Source: an uncultured Thiocystis sp.
GTDB taxonomy: Bacteria > Pseudomonadota > Gammaproteobacteria > Chromatiales > Chromatiaceae
Direction of reading: 5' to 3'
DNA length: 38,315 nt
Assembly (NCBI RefSeq): GCF_903866365.1
Contig: NZ_CAIPNF010000078.1
Location: 1 to 38,315 of the forward strand
Position numbers and translations under genes: made by a program. This document shows positions 9,874 to 19,854 of the stretch, in pieces. Numbering within the stretch: position 1 is the stretch's first letter; every line of letters starts with the position of its first letter. The notes below the pieces were generated by a model. That model worked only from the letters and a program-made list of their open reading frames with translations. It was not told the origin of the DNA and made no database searches.

Positions 9874-10123
9874 ATGACCGCGATGAGAATGCTGACCGCA
9901 AACCTGGATCTCAAGCTGCTGGTGATCGGGCATACGGACATGGCCGGCACCTTCGAGTACAACCGGACCCTCTCCCAGGCGGCACGCCGAAGCGGTGGTC
10001 ACGGCCCTGGTCCGCGACCATGACGTCGACAAGACGCGGTTGCTGCCGGTGGGCGTATCATTTGCGGCCCCGTTGGCGTCGAATCAGACGGAGGAGGGAC
10101 GCGCGCAGAATCGGCGGGTGGAG
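9874..10123 (+). pseudogene. Broken OmpA C-terminal domain (peptidoglycan-binding) gene remnant
   Basis: Reading from 9874 gives LKLLVIGHTDMAGTFEYN, then a one-base insertion near 9979 shifts the frame, and the next frame continues AEAVVTALV..., then EEGRAQNRRVEL. Together these are the GHTD...N..LS..RA..V...L...G and NRRVE elements of an OmpA-type peptidoglycan-binding domain. The N-terminal part is missing (an in-frame stop lies upstream) and the 3' end is cut by the MITE at 10124. It has therefore lost its start, its frame and its end, and is not expected to work. Confidence 0.75.
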
Positions 10124-10318
10124 CTAGCAGCCTGTCGGACTTTCCCGGTGCCGAGCGGCACGGCCGCCGGTAGAATAGGCGCATCACTCCTGGGATGCCT
10201 GAGCCGATGAGCCGCTTCCGTCCGATTTTTTGGCCGAAAAAAGGCGATTTTCGAGGAAAATAGCCTCTTGATTGTCTTTTCCAGCCAATCCGAACGCTCA
10301 AGTCCGACAGGCTGCTAG
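10124..10318. mobile_element. 195-bp MITE-like element with 19-bp perfect terminal repeats
   Basis: CTAGCAGCCTGTCGGACTT at 10124-10142 is perfectly inverted at 10300-10318. The trinucleotide GAG lies directly outside both ends (10121-10123 and 10319-10321), consistent with a 3-bp target duplication. The inside has no usable reading frame, so it would have to be moved by a transposase encoded elsewhere. It lies inside the OmpA-domain remnant. A decayed relative is at 57-140. I could not assign the terminal repeat to a named IS family. Confidence 0.8.
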
Positions 10319-10450
10319 GAGCGCCGACTCTCATTCGGCTCCGGGGAGACCGATCAGCGGTCTGGCACATGACCGCGATAGGGGTTAGGGTGACGTCAAA
10401 AAGCGAGTACAACCATCGTTGTGATCTGGTTAGAGTCAGGGGGAAACAAG

Positions 10451-10927
10451 ATGGATTGGTCTTCGGTGATCGCTGATCCAGTCTTATCGGGACTCCCATT
10501 CAAGATCGAGCTGAATGAATGGGGAAAAATCGTGATGAGTCCGGCAAGCAATGCGCACGGCATGTTGCAAACTGCGATTGTTGTTCTCTTGAAAGAACAA
10601 CTGCCGTCGGGTAAAGCGTTTGTCGAGTGCAGTATTCAGACATCGAAAAACGTCAAAGTCGCCGATGTCGTTTGGTGTTCAAACGAGTTCTTTCGTCAAC
10701 ACGGCAAATCGACACCCTATACCGAGTCACCGGAAATCGTGGTGGAAGTCGCTTCGCCAAGCAATCGCTTGGCGGAACTCGTGGAAAAGAGGGTTTTGTA
10801 TTTTGAGAAAGGCGCTCAAGAAGTCTGGATTTGCGAGGAAACGGGCGACATGATTTTTTATCGGATGGATGGAAGGCTGGCAGAGTCAGTCGCTTGCCCA
10901 GGATTTCCTCAGAAAGTCGAAGCCTGA
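10451..10927 (+). CDS. Uma2 family (DUF820) PD-(D/E)XK-type protein
   Basis: The protein has 158 residues. The Uma2 core is visible: MSPASNAHG, then VADVVWCS with the first acidic metal ligand, then EIVVEVASPSN with the second acidic residue, then YFEKGAQEVWIC. The fold belongs to the restriction-endonuclease-like superfamily; the cellular role of most Uma2 proteins is unknown. The GGGGGAAA sequence just before 10451 favours this ATG over an upstream GTG. It is noticeably poorer in GC than its neighbours and lies in a scarred region beside mobile-element debris, which suggests acquisition. Confidence 0.85.
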   Translation: MDWSSVIADPVLSGLPFKIELNEWGKIVMSPASNAHGMLQTAIVVLLKEQLPSGKAFVECSIQTSKNVKVADVVWCSNEFFRQHGKSTPYTESPEIVVEVASPSNRLAELVEKRVLYFEKGAQEVWICEETGDMIFYRMDGRLAESVACPGFPQKVEA

Positions 10928-11115
10928 CAAGTCGCTGACAGACTGAGAACACGTTCGACGACTGCCAGGTCATCCGGGTTGTCGATCTGGATCATCTCGC
11001 GCGCGCCCAAATATCCCGCGCGCCCTTGCAGGGAGTGCAGCCACAGGGCGGCGTCGGCCATCGCGCCACGCGCCAAGTCATCGCGCGTGCGCTGTGCCGC
11101 GTCGCGAAAGTCCAT
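10909..11115 (-). pseudogene. Unidentified gene remnant, 3' end only
   Basis: The 68-residue open frame continues in-frame a little upstream until it meets the transposase fragment. It ends in MIQIDNPDDLAVVERVL, a phrase resembling the C-terminal D(N/T)P-DL-x-x-(V/A)E segment of several nucleotidyltransferases. The resemblance is short and I do not name a family. The frame overlaps the end of the Uma2 gene by 19 bp. The likeliest reading is the tail of a gene whose front was removed when the IS copy arrived. Confidence 0.3.
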
Positions 11116-11134
11116 GGTCAGTTTAGCAGCAATT

Positions 11135-11833
11135 TTAAATTTGCCCCCGCTTCCCGCCCGCGCGGCGTGCGGGAGGTGGTTGCGCCGGCTGAAGAGCCTC
11201 CAGCATGAAATCGAACAGGTGCTCCCAGGAATCGAAGGGCAGATACTGGGTCAGTGCATGCAGATGCTCGAAGAACGTGCGACGCGACGGCAGTTGACGG
11301 CGCACCGCCTGGTAACCAGGATGGAGTCGGTCAAGCACGGTAAGGACGAGGAACGCCAACAGGATCAGGCTCGCGAACAGGGCAGCCAGATGCCTTTGGC
11401 CATGACCATCGTTGTGTTCGAAAGGATATCCCTTGGTCTTGAGGGTATTGTTGTTTTCGTTCTCGATTTTCCAGCGACGGCGCCCGCTCGCCAGCAGGGC
11501 GATGACGTTGTCGGCGTTGATCGGCTCGGAACTCGCCCACGCGATGCGGTCGAGCACCTGGCCCTCGGCATCGGTGGCGGTGAGTTCGCACCCGCCGACC
11601 AGCCCGGCGTCTTTCCCGTCGCGCCGCGGCAAGTCATTGAGCCACCGAGACGTCTCGGTCAGGCGCTGGGTGCCCGTCCAGCGGGTCTTCACCAAGGCGG
11701 ACACCTCGCCGCCGCGCGCGAAGTCCGCCACCCATTCGTCGAAGAGCGGATGTGACGGTGGCAGGCAGACGAATAAGAGCGCACCGCCCTGCACGCACCC
11801 CACGGCTGGAGCCAGCGGGTGGCCGCCGTGAGT
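11135..11833 (-). pseudogene. 5'-truncated transposase (DDE type) fragment
   Basis: The frame is open from 11833 to a TAA at 11135 (about 232 codons), preceded by a TGA at 11834-11836, and has no good start. It contains HPLAPAVGCVQGGALLF near its front. It then has RRRWKIENENNNTLKTKGY and EHNDGHGQRHLA, which look like the final catalytic-Glu region of an IS4-like/ISNCY-like DDE transposase. The N-terminal half and clear terminal inverted repeats are missing, so this is a dead remnant. The exact IS family is uncertain. Confidence 0.75.
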
Positions 11834-11859
11834 TCACAGTCTTGAATTGATGAAACGCC

Positions 11860-12369
11860 CTAGATCATCCGCGGGCGAGTGATCGAGACCAGTTGTGCGC
11901 TGCCCGGACCGAGTGCGCGCCAATCGTCCGGCATTTCCAGCCGGGCGACGGTCGCGGTCGGCAGCAGCTTGCCATCCTCGGGGATGTCCAGATCCTCGCC
12001 GACCAGGTGTCTGACCAAGTCTTCCAGGCCGGGGTTATGCCCGACGATCAGGACTGTGGTGGCGCTGGCGGGACAGCGTTCGAGCACATCGAGCAATTCC
12101 GGAACGCCCGCGTCATAGATCCCGGCTTCCAGGACGATTTTCTTTTTTTTGTAGTCCAGCCGTTTGCAGACGATCTCGGCGGTTTGGCGGGCGCGGTCGG
12201 CGGGCGAGCAGACGACGTGATCCGGAACCAGCCCCTCGCGGAAGAGCCAGGCGCCGACCTTGGGCGCGTCGTGTTTGCCGCGCTTGGCGAGCGGACGCCG
12301 AAAATCGGCGGTATCGCCCGCGCTCCAATCCGACTTGGCGTGACGGAGGATCAGGAGTTCTCGTGACAT
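11860..12369 (-). CDS. sixA: SixA-like histidine phosphatase
   Basis: The 169-residue protein opens with LLILRHAKSDW, the phosphohistidine-accepting RHx motif of the histidine-phosphatase superfamily. It continues with RARQTAEIV (second arginine) and VGHNPGLEDL (catalytic His region). The length and the RHAK variant fit SixA, which removes phosphate from phosphohistidine domains (ArcB and PTS-Npr in E. coli). I used the ATG at 12369 because the motif begins six residues in; an upstream extension is unlike the family. An A8 tract (12150-12143 on this strand) encodes the KKKK in DYKKKKIVL and contains the slippery string A-AAA-AAG. Confidence 0.85.
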   Translation of the reverse strand: MSRELLILRHAKSDWSAGDTADFRRPLAKRGKHDAPKVGAWLFREGLVPDHVVCSPADRARQTAEIVCKRLDYKKKKIVLEAGIYDAGVPELLDVLERCPASATTVLIVGHNPGLEDLVRHLVGEDLDIPEDGKLLPTATVARLEMPDDWRALGPGSAQLVSITRPRMI

Positions 12370-12466
12370 ATGAAAAAAGGGGTCGACGTACTTCAAACGA
12401 AGATAACAACCTGGCAATCAGGTGCAATCTTTAAGTTTTAACATATTCGTCATTTTTGCGTCACCT

Positions 12467-13342
12467 TCAGTCGGTTTCGGCGAGCAGTCGGTCGATCATG
12501 CCCTGGGCCTGACGGAGATAGCCGCCGCCGAAGAGATTCAGATGATTGAGGATGTGATAGAGGTTGTAGAGGGTCTTGCGGACGGTATAGCCGGGATCGA
12601 GCGGCCAGGCGTCGCGATAGGCGGACTGGAAACGTGCGTCGAAACCGCCAAAAAGCTCGGTCATGGCCAGATCCGCCTCGCGGTCGCCGTGATAGACGGC
12701 GGGGTCGAAGATGACCGGCTGCCCGTCGGGCGTGGCGCCAATATTCCCGCCCCAGAGATCGCCGTGCAGCAGGGATGGCGCCGGGCGGTGTCCGATGAGC
12801 GCGTCGAGCGCGCCGAGCAGGCGTTCGCCGGACGACCGCAGACCACCGCCATAGCCCCTGGCGGCGGCGAGTTCGAGTTGATACCCCAGCCGGTGCTCGC
12901 GCCAGAAGTCGACCCAGTCCGCGTGGGGCGTATTCGGTTGCGGGGTGGCGCCGATGGTGTTGTCGCGATGCCAGCCGAAGGTTTCTGCGGTGGCGCGATG
13001 CAACTGAGCCAGTTGCCGCCCGGCGAGCGCGCCGTCCAGCCGCCCGCCGAGATCGAGCCATTCCATGACCAGATAGCATTGCGTGCCGGCGAGACCCGCG
13101 CAGACCGGCGCGGGAACACGCATGGCCCCGGCCGCGGCCAGTGCGCCCAGGCCATCGGCCTCCGCCTCGAACATCGCCAGGCGCTCAGCGGCGTTGAGCT
13201 TGACGAAAAACCCGCGCCGACCGTCGTCGATCAGACAGGTCGTATTGATGCAGCCGCCGCCGATCGGACGCTGGTGCCGGACCTGGAAGGGCTCGCCGGT
13301 GACCGCGCCGATGCGCTCGGCGATCGCGTCCCAGGCGGTCAT
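12467..13342 (-). CDS. Fructosamine kinase family protein
   Basis: The protein has 291 residues. The N-terminal lobe has a glycine-rich IGGGCINTT and the lysine-bearing FFVKLN. The catalytic lobe has LLHGDLWGGNIG (catalytic Asp and Asn) and VIFDPAVYHGDREADLAM (metal-binding Asp), diagnostic for the fructosamine-3-kinase/aminoglycoside-phosphotransferase fold. Members phosphorylate ketosamines on glycated proteins or small molecules, starting the removal of the sugar adduct. Its start overlaps the stop of the upstream HNH gene by 4 bp, so the two are co-transcribed. The substrate is inferred from the family only. Confidence 0.9.
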   Translation of the reverse strand: MTAWDAIAERIGAVTGEPFQVRHQRPIGGGCINTTCLIDDGRRGFFVKLNAAERLAMFEAEADGLGALAAAGAMRVPAPVCAGLAGTQCYLVMEWLDLGGRLDGALAGRQLAQLHRATAETFGWHRDNTIGATPQPNTPHADWVDFWREHRLGYQLELAAARGYGGGLRSSGERLLGALDALIGHRPAPSLLHGDLWGGNIGATPDGQPVIFDPAVYHGDREADLAMTELFGGFDARFQSAYRDAWPLDPGYTVRKTLYNLYHILNHLNLFGGGYLRQAQGMIDRLLAETD

Positions 13343-13944
13343 GCCGGCGTCTCGCGAGCGAGCCGGCGATGCAGTGGGCTGGAGCGGGGAAAGTGGGCGC
13401 GCAGAAATTCCATCTGATCGGCCAGGACGTGGCGCCCCATCAGAAAGATGTATTCGGCATGGGTGGGGGCAAAGGGCACGGCGAGCAGTTCCATGCCGGC
13501 GTCCTCCGGAGAGCGCCCGGCCTTGTAGTTGTTACAGCGGACACAGGCGGTGACAACATTGTTCCAGTGATCCGCGCCGCCCTTGCTGGAGGGACGGACG
13601 TGGTCGCGGGACAGGTGGCGGTCGGAAAAATGCTGACCGCAGTACATACACATGTGGTTGTCCCGCTGGAACAGGGTGCGGTTCGAGAGCGGCGGCATAT
13701 AATCGTCCTGAAGTTTGTTCAGGGCGTGATGGATGCCGTAGGTGGCGATGATCGAGTGGATTTCGAGCCGGCTCTGGACGCGGGTGATTGCGTTGGTTCC
13801 GCCCCTCAGCAGGAAGAGCGGATCCCCGCAGGCGTAGGCGACCTGGTCGAGAAAATAGAGTCGGGCCGCCCCCCGGTAGTCGATCCACTCCAGGGGCATG
13901 CCTGCCAGATCCGTTCGCAGTACCTGTTGATTCAGTTGCAACAT
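13339..13944 (-). CDS. HNH endonuclease
   Basis: The protein has 201 residues. The C-terminal half carries a zinc-binding HNH module: CMYCGQHF, then LSRDHVRPSSKGG (catalytic His), then HWNNVVTACVRCNNYKAGR with the Asn and second Cys pair. This is the common chromosomal HNH family of Gammaproteobacteria with unknown target. The ATG at 13944 is preferred because the sequence from MLQLNQQVLRTD onward is family-like and the 19 extra upstream residues are not. It is the first gene of a two-gene unit with the fructosamine kinase. Confidence 0.88.
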   Translation of the reverse strand: MLQLNQQVLRTDLAGMPLEWIDYRGAARLYFLDQVAYACGDPLFLLRGGTNAITRVQSRLEIHSIIATYGIHHALNKLQDDYMPPLSNRTLFQRDNHMCMYCGQHFSDRHLSRDHVRPSSKGGADHWNNVVTACVRCNNYKAGRSPEDAGMELLAVPFAPTHAEYIFLMGRHVLADQMEFLRAHFPRSSPLHRRLARETPA

Positions 13945-14514
13945 AGCGAAAACACGGCTCGGTATTTGCGCGAATAATACACACTTGTCTCGCGCGTGCA
14001 ACCCGAAAATCGCCGTTTCCCATGCGTCCGGTCATCGGTTTGCCAAGGGTGGGCGATTCCCCGCGCGCCCGGTCTCCAGGCGGCACGAGCGGGTCTCTCA
14101 TGGTCAATCATGCACAGCCCGGAATGGCGATGTGGAAACCCGCGAATTTGTCAAGGCGCTCTTTCGGTCGACGGTGGCGCTATTCGGTAACATATTGAAT
14201 TTTAAAAGAAGTCATGAACTGGTCAAAGCCTTGCCAAAACCACATAACCTTCGTATTGGCGCTATCCGGAGCGCGATTCACAGAGCCTGTCCACAGACTT
14301 ATCCACAGGCTTTGTGAGCAGTTTGTCTTTCGCCTTGTCGCACAACCGGTTGCCCCATTTGCACGCGAATTCGCTCGCCGGGGCACCGCTTTGTTGTGTC
14401 GGTGTCGCTCAGTGTCAAGCCTGATTTTTCAATCTGGTTGCCGCGGATGTCGAATGCAATCGAAGGCCGCCCATCCAAGGCGCGCGGCAATCCGGCCGGA
14501 TCGATGATCCTGCC
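13945..14514. other. 570-bp gap between HNH gene and priA
   Basis: I see no supportable gene. The stretch 14190-14215 is AT-rich (ATATTGAATTTTAAAAG) and could contain promoter sequence. A DnaA-box-like repeat at 14284-14311 is listed separately. Confidence 0.5.
14284..14311. promoter_or_regulatory. DnaA-box pair in an inverted repeat upstream of priA
   Basis: TTATCCACA (14299-14307) is a perfect match to the DnaA-box consensus TTATNCACA. TCCACAG occurs twice, 12 bp apart (14290-14296 and 14302-14308). The whole lies in a 7-bp inverted repeat AGCCTGT (14284-14290) / ACAGGCT (14305-14311). It is about 200 bp upstream of priA. One perfect box can occur by chance, so the role is open. Confidence 0.4.
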
Positions 14515-16791
14515 GTGGACCGCCCCGCGCCCGTGAGTCACGTACCGAACCCGTCCGAGCCCGGCCCGACGATCCTGCGAGTCGCCGTGGCGGCGCCGCT
14601 GGCGGAGCTGTTCGACTATCTGCCGCCGGTGTCACCCGCTCCCGTCACGCTGACGCCGGGCCTGCGTCTCCTGGTGCCGTTCGGACGCGGCCATCGGGTC
14701 GGAATGCTGCTGCGGATCGCCTCCCGCACCGAGCAGGATCCCGCGCGTCTCAAGTGCGTCGAGTCGGTGCTGGATACGCGCCCGCTGCTGTCGCCCGTGG
14801 ATCTGCGGCTGATCGAATGGGCCGCGGCCTATTATCGGCAGCCGATCGGGGAGGCGCTCTTCACCGCCTTGCCGGCCCGTCTGCGCGATCCGGCGCCCCT
14901 GCTCGACGAGCGGATTCCTGGGATCCAGGCCACGCCCGCAGGTCTGACCGTCGCGCTGGACACGCTGAACCGCGCGCCCCGGCAGCGCGATCTGCTGGCC
15001 CTGCTCGCGCGCGCCGCCCCGGCGGGTCTGGCCTTGGCCAATCTGAGAGCGAGCCTGGGAGACTGCGCCGCGACCCTGCGCGCGCTGCGCGCGAAGGGAC
15101 TGATCGAGACCTGCCAACTGGCTCCGGGCCTGACGCCATCCCTGCCGCCGCCGGTCTCGGCGCTCGCCGGTCCCGCACTCAATGCCGACCAGCAGACGGC
15201 GGTGAACGCGATCCAGGGCGCGCTCGGCAGTTTCCGCGCCTTCCTGCTCGACGGCGTGACCGGCAGCGGCAAGACCGAGGTCTATATCCGTCTGATCGAG
15301 GCGGTCATCGCCGCCGGCGGTCAGGCACTGGTGGTGGTGCCGGAGATCGGGCTGACGCCGCAACTGCGCGAGCGTTTCGTGCAGCGCCTGCCGGGGCCGG
15401 TGGCGGTGCTGCATTCGGCGCTCAATGCGCGCGAACGCGAACGCAACTGGCATCGCGCCGCGCTCGGCGAGGCCACGCTGGTGCTCGGAACCCGCTCGGC
15501 GATCTTTACCCCTCTCCCCCGGCTGGCGCTGATCCTGGTCGACGAGGAACACGACGCCTCGCTCAAACAGCAGGAGGGATTTCGCTACTCGGCGCGGGAT
15601 CTGGCGGTGCGCCGCGCCCAATTGACCGGCTGTCCGGTGGTGCTCGGTTCGGCGACGCCCGCGCTGGAGACCCTGCACAATGCGCGGCTCGACCGTTACG
15701 GCTGGCTGAAACTGCCTCAGCGCGCCGGTCTTGCCCGCCCGCCGACCATCTCGCTGCTCGATATTCGCAATCAGCCCTTGCAGGCCGGACTGTCGTCCGT
15801 GCTGCGCGCCGATATGCGGGCCGAACTCGCGGCCGGCAATCAGGTGCTGCTGTTTCTCAACCGGCGCGGCTATGCGCCGATTCTTACCTGTCACGCCTGC
15901 GGCTGGGTCGGCGGCTGTCCGCATTGCGACGCCCGCCTGACCCTGCATCTGCATCCGCGCAAACTCTGGTGCCACCATTGCGGCTGGTCGCAGCCGGTGC
16001 CAAGTCTCTGCCCCGCCTGTCAGGGCAGCGATCTGCGCCGGCTGGGGCAGGGAACCGAGCGTCTGGAAGACAATCTGAGACCCCTGTTTCCGGAGGCCGG
16101 CATCGCCCGCATCGATCGCGACAGCACCCGGCGCAAGGGCGAACTGGACCGCCTGCTCGGGGCGGTCCAGCGTGGCGAGATCCAGATCCTGCTCGGAACG
16201 CAGATGCTGGCCAAGGGGCATGATTTTCCGGGCGTCACCCTGGTCGGCATCCTGGATCTGGACCACGCGCTCTACGCCAGCGATTTCCGCGCCCCGGAAC
16301 GCACCGCGCAACTCATCGTGCAAGTCGCCGGGCGGGCGGGACGGGCGGAGCGGCCCGGCCGGGTCGTGCTGCAGACCCGTCATCCGGAACATCCCCTGCT
16401 GCAATCGCTGCTGCGCGAGGGCTATGGCGGTTTCGCGGCCGTGGCGCTGGGGGAACGACGCGATGCCGAACTGCCGCCCTTCGCCCATCTCGCCCTGGTC
16501 CGCGCCGAGGCGCCCGGAGAGTCGGAACCGCTCGCTTTTTTGCGCGCGGCCCGCGCCCTGGCGGAAGGGCTGATCGCGGCCGCGGATACGCCGAGGATCC
16601 AACTGCTCGGCCCGATCCCGGCACCGATGGAGCGCCGCGCCGGTCGCTATCGCGCCCAGCTTCTCGTGCAATGCGGCGAGCGTCCGCCGCTCCAGCGTTT
16701 TCTGGCGCACTGGAGCCCGGCCCTGCGCGGTCAGCCCCGAACGAGGGGGCTGCGCTGGTCGCTGGACGTGGATCCGCAGGAGATGCTCTAA
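14515..16791 (+). CDS. priA: PriA, replication-restart primosomal helicase
   Basis: The protein has 758 residues. The N-terminal 3'-DNA-binding domain starts at RVAVAAPLAELFDYLPP. The helicase core has Walker A GVTGSGKTE (about 247-255) and the DEEH box (343-346). Eight cysteines in CxxC pairs (459/462, 468/471, 486/489, 499/502) form the two-zinc module inserted in the helicase. A C-terminal helicase lobe follows (GTQMLAKGHDFPG, QVAGRAGRAERPG). PriA recognises stalled forks and loads the replisome through PriB/DnaT/DnaB. The start is a GTG at 14515, with a further in-frame GTG at 14533; the choice between them is uncertain. Confidence 0.97.
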   Translation: MDRPAPVSHVPNPSEPGPTILRVAVAAPLAELFDYLPPVSPAPVTLTPGLRLLVPFGRGHRVGMLLRIASRTEQDPARLKCVESVLDTRPLLSPVDLRLIEWAAAYYRQPIGEALFTALPARLRDPAPLLDERIPGIQATPAGLTVALDTLNRAPRQRDLLALLARAAPAGLALANLRASLGDCAATLRALRAKGLIETCQLAPGLTPSLPPPVSALAGPALNADQQTAVNAIQGALGSFRAFLLDGVTGSGKTEVYIRLIEAVIAAGGQALVVVPEIGLTPQLRERFVQRLPGPVAVLHSALNARERERNWHRAALGEATLVLGTRSAIFTPLPRLALILVDEEHDASLKQQEGFRYSARDLAVRRAQLTGCPVVLGSATPALETLHNARLDRYGWLKLPQRAGLARPPTISLLDIRNQPLQAGLSSVLRADMRAELAAGNQVLLFLNRRGYAPILTCHACGWVGGCPHCDARLTLHLHPRKLWCHHCGWSQPVPSLCPACQGSDLRRLGQGTERLEDNLRPLFPEAGIARIDRDSTRRKGELDRLLGAVQRGEIQILLGTQMLAKGHDFPGVTLVGILDLDHALYASDFRAPERTAQLIVQVAGRAGRAERPGRVVLQTRHPEHPLLQSLLREGYGGFAAVALGERRDAELPPFAHLALVRAEAPGESEPLAFLRAARALAEGLIAAADTPRIQLLGPIPAPMERRAGRYRAQLLVQCGERPPLQRFLAHWSPALRGQPRTRGLRWSLDVDPQEML

Positions 16792-16803
16792 ATCCGCCCA
16801 TGA

Positions 16804-18264
<1,461 letters not shown>

Positions 18265-18276
18265 CGAGACGGCTTG

Positions 18277-18324
18277 CCGGACCTGTCCCGCGTCCGACCG
18301 AAGGGTCGACCGGGCCAGGTCCGG
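18277..18324 (+). terminator. Two-tier stem-loop between eno and ftsB
   Basis: The outer arms CCGGACCTG (18277-18285) and CAGGTCCGG (18316-18324) are perfectly complementary over 9 bp. Inside, CGACC-GAAG-GGTCG (18295-18308) forms a 5-bp hairpin with a GNRA-like GAAG loop. There is no T tract, so a simple intrinsic terminator is unlikely. A processing or attenuation structure separating eno from the ftsB-ispDF-truD messages is more plausible. Confidence 0.45.
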
Positions 18325-18350
18325 GCTTCCATGACTAATCGGGTCTCGAC

Positions 18351-18650
18351 ATGCGTTGGTTGATCGCAGTGCTCATCGTGCTTCTGGGGGCGCTCCAGTA
18401 CCGGCTCTGGGTCGGTCAGGGGAGCCTGGCGGAACTCCATGCGCTGAAGCAGGAAATTGCCTTCCAGGAGGCCGAGATCGCGCGTCTGATGGCGCGCAAT
18501 CAGCAGCTTCAGGCGGAAGTCGCAGATCTTGGCGAGGGCCAGGAGGCATTGGAGGAGCGCGCGCGAAGCGAGCTTGGCATGATCAAGGCCGGCGAGATCT
18601 TTATCCAGGTTATCGAGCGACCCAAACCCACCGCGGAGAGCGCGCCATGA
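18351..18650 (+). CDS. ftsB: FtsB, divisome coiled-coil protein
   Basis: The 99-residue bitopic membrane protein has a transmembrane segment (residues 3-21, ending in LQYRLWVG), a leucine-zipper-like coiled coil (about 25-70, with NQQLQAEVADL) and the ARSELGMIKAGEIF segment conserved in FtsB. It acts with FtsL and FtsQ in the division complex that activates FtsWI. The eno-ftsB-ispD order is classical in Gammaproteobacteria. Its stop overlaps the ispD start (ATGA). Confidence 0.95.
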   Translation: MRWLIAVLIVLLGALQYRLWVGQGSLAELHALKQEIAFQEAEIARLMARNQQLQAEVADLGEGQEALEERARSELGMIKAGEIFIQVIERPKPTAESAP

Positions 18651-19381
18651 ACGAAACCCCGTCGCTCTGGGCGATCCTGCCCGCGGCCGGCGTGGGAAGG
18701 CGCATGGGAAGCGCCATTCCCAAGCAATATCTTGACCTGGCCGGCCGGGCGGTGATCGATCACGCGCTGGATCTGTTCATTGAGGATGCGCGGATCGGCG
18801 GGGTCGTGGTCGCGCTGGATCCGGCGGACGGTTATTGGGAGAGCACCGCTCATGCCGGTCATCCCAAGGTGATGCGCGCGGCGGGTGGCGCGGAACGCTG
18901 CCATTCCGTCCTCAACGCGCTCGCGGCACTTGAGGGTCGTGCGGAAGATGGCGATTGGGTGCTGGTCCACGATGCCGCGCGTCCCTGTCTGCGGGCCGCC
19001 GATCTCGACCGCCTGATCGACGCCCTGCTCGGAGATGCCGTTGGCGGTCTGCTCGGGATTCCGGTGCGCGACACCATGAAGCGCGACGACGGCGCCGGGC
19101 GGATCACGTCCACCGTCGACCGGGCGAGCCTCTGGCATGCCTATACCCCCCAGATGTTTCGGCTCGGACTGCTGCGCCATGCGCTGCATGACGCCCTGGC
19201 CGCGAACGATCTGGTCACCGACGACGCCTCCGCCATCGAGCGTCTGGGCCACGCTCCACGCCTCATCGAAGGCCACGCCGACAATCTCAAAATCACCCGG
19301 GCCGAGGATCTTCCCCTGGCCCATTTTTATCTGCGACAGCAAGGGCGGATCGATTCGTCGCGAGGAGACAAAACATGCTGA
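18647..19381 (+). CDS. ispD: IspD, 2-C-methyl-D-erythritol 4-phosphate cytidylyltransferase
   Basis: The protein has 244 residues. The nucleotidyltransferase motif is [21 protein letters not shown] (glycine-rich loop plus KQY). VHDAARPCL binds metal, and VRDTMKR and TDDASAIE complete the active site. It makes CDP-methylerythritol in the non-mevalonate isoprenoid pathway. It starts by 4-bp overlap with ftsB and overlaps ispF by 7 bp, so translation of the three is probably coupled. Confidence 0.97.
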   Translation: MNETPSLWAILPAAGVGRRMGSAIPKQYLDLAGRAVIDHALDLFIEDARIGGVVVALDPADGYWESTAHAGHPKVMRAAGGAERCHSVLNALAALEGRAEDGDWVLVHDAARPCLRAADLDRLIDALLGDAVGGLLGIPVRDTMKRDDGAGRITSTVDRASLWHAYTPQMFRLGLLRHALHDALAANDLVTDDASAIERLGHAPRLIEGHADNLKITRAEDLPLAHFYLRQQGRIDSSRGDKTC

Positions 19382-19854
19382 TTGGTCAGGGCTTTGACGC
19401 CCATCGTTTCGCGCCGGACCGCCGGCTGGTGCTCGGCGGTCTGACGATCCCCCACGATCAGGGCCTGCTCGCCCACTCCGATGGCGACGCGCTGATCCAC
19501 GCACTCTGCGACGCGCTGCTCGGCGCGGCCGGGCTGGGCGATATCGGTCATCACTTTCCGGATACGGACGCCGCCTATGCCGGCATCGACAGCCGTATCC
19601 TGCTCGGACGGGTGATGGCTAGTCTGGGCCAGATGGGTCTGACCGTGCACAATGCGGACATGACGATCATCGCCCAGCAGCCCAAGCTCGCGCCGCACAT
19701 TCCGGCCATGCGTGCGATCCTCGCCATCGATCTTGGCTGCGCGCCGGCGCGCGTCAATGTCAAGGCGACCACCATGGAACGCATGGGCTTCACCGGGCGT
19801 GGCGAGGGGATCGCGGCCTCCGCCGTGGTGTTGTTGACGGAGCCGGGCGCATGA
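19375..19854 (+). CDS. ispF: IspF, 2-C-methyl-D-erythritol 2,4-cyclodiphosphate synthase
   Basis: The 159-residue protein shows GQGFDAHRF (zinc ligands Asp and His), [32 protein letters not shown] (third ligand and substrate loop) and [17 protein letters not shown] at the C terminus. This is the standard form of the family at its usual length. It closes CDP-ME-2-phosphate into MEcPP. It lies between ispD and truD with overlaps on both sides (7 bp and 4 bp). Confidence 0.97.
   Translation: MLIGQGFDAHRFAPDRRLVLGGLTIPHDQGLLAHSDGDALIHALCDALLGAAGLGDIGHHFPDTDAAYAGIDSRILLGRVMASLGQMGLTVHNADMTIIAQQPKLAPHIPAMRAILAIDLGCAPARVNVKATTMERMGFTGRGEGIAASAVVLLTEPGA

Noticed and set aside
14214-14507. 97-codon frame between HNH gene and priA
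   Set aside because: No ribosome site, no domain and unlike real proteins in composition; it only spans the DnaA-box region.
14632-16710. 692-codon minus-strand frame opposite priA
   Set aside because: It is a low-complexity Gln/Arg-rich shadow of priA, with no domain pattern.
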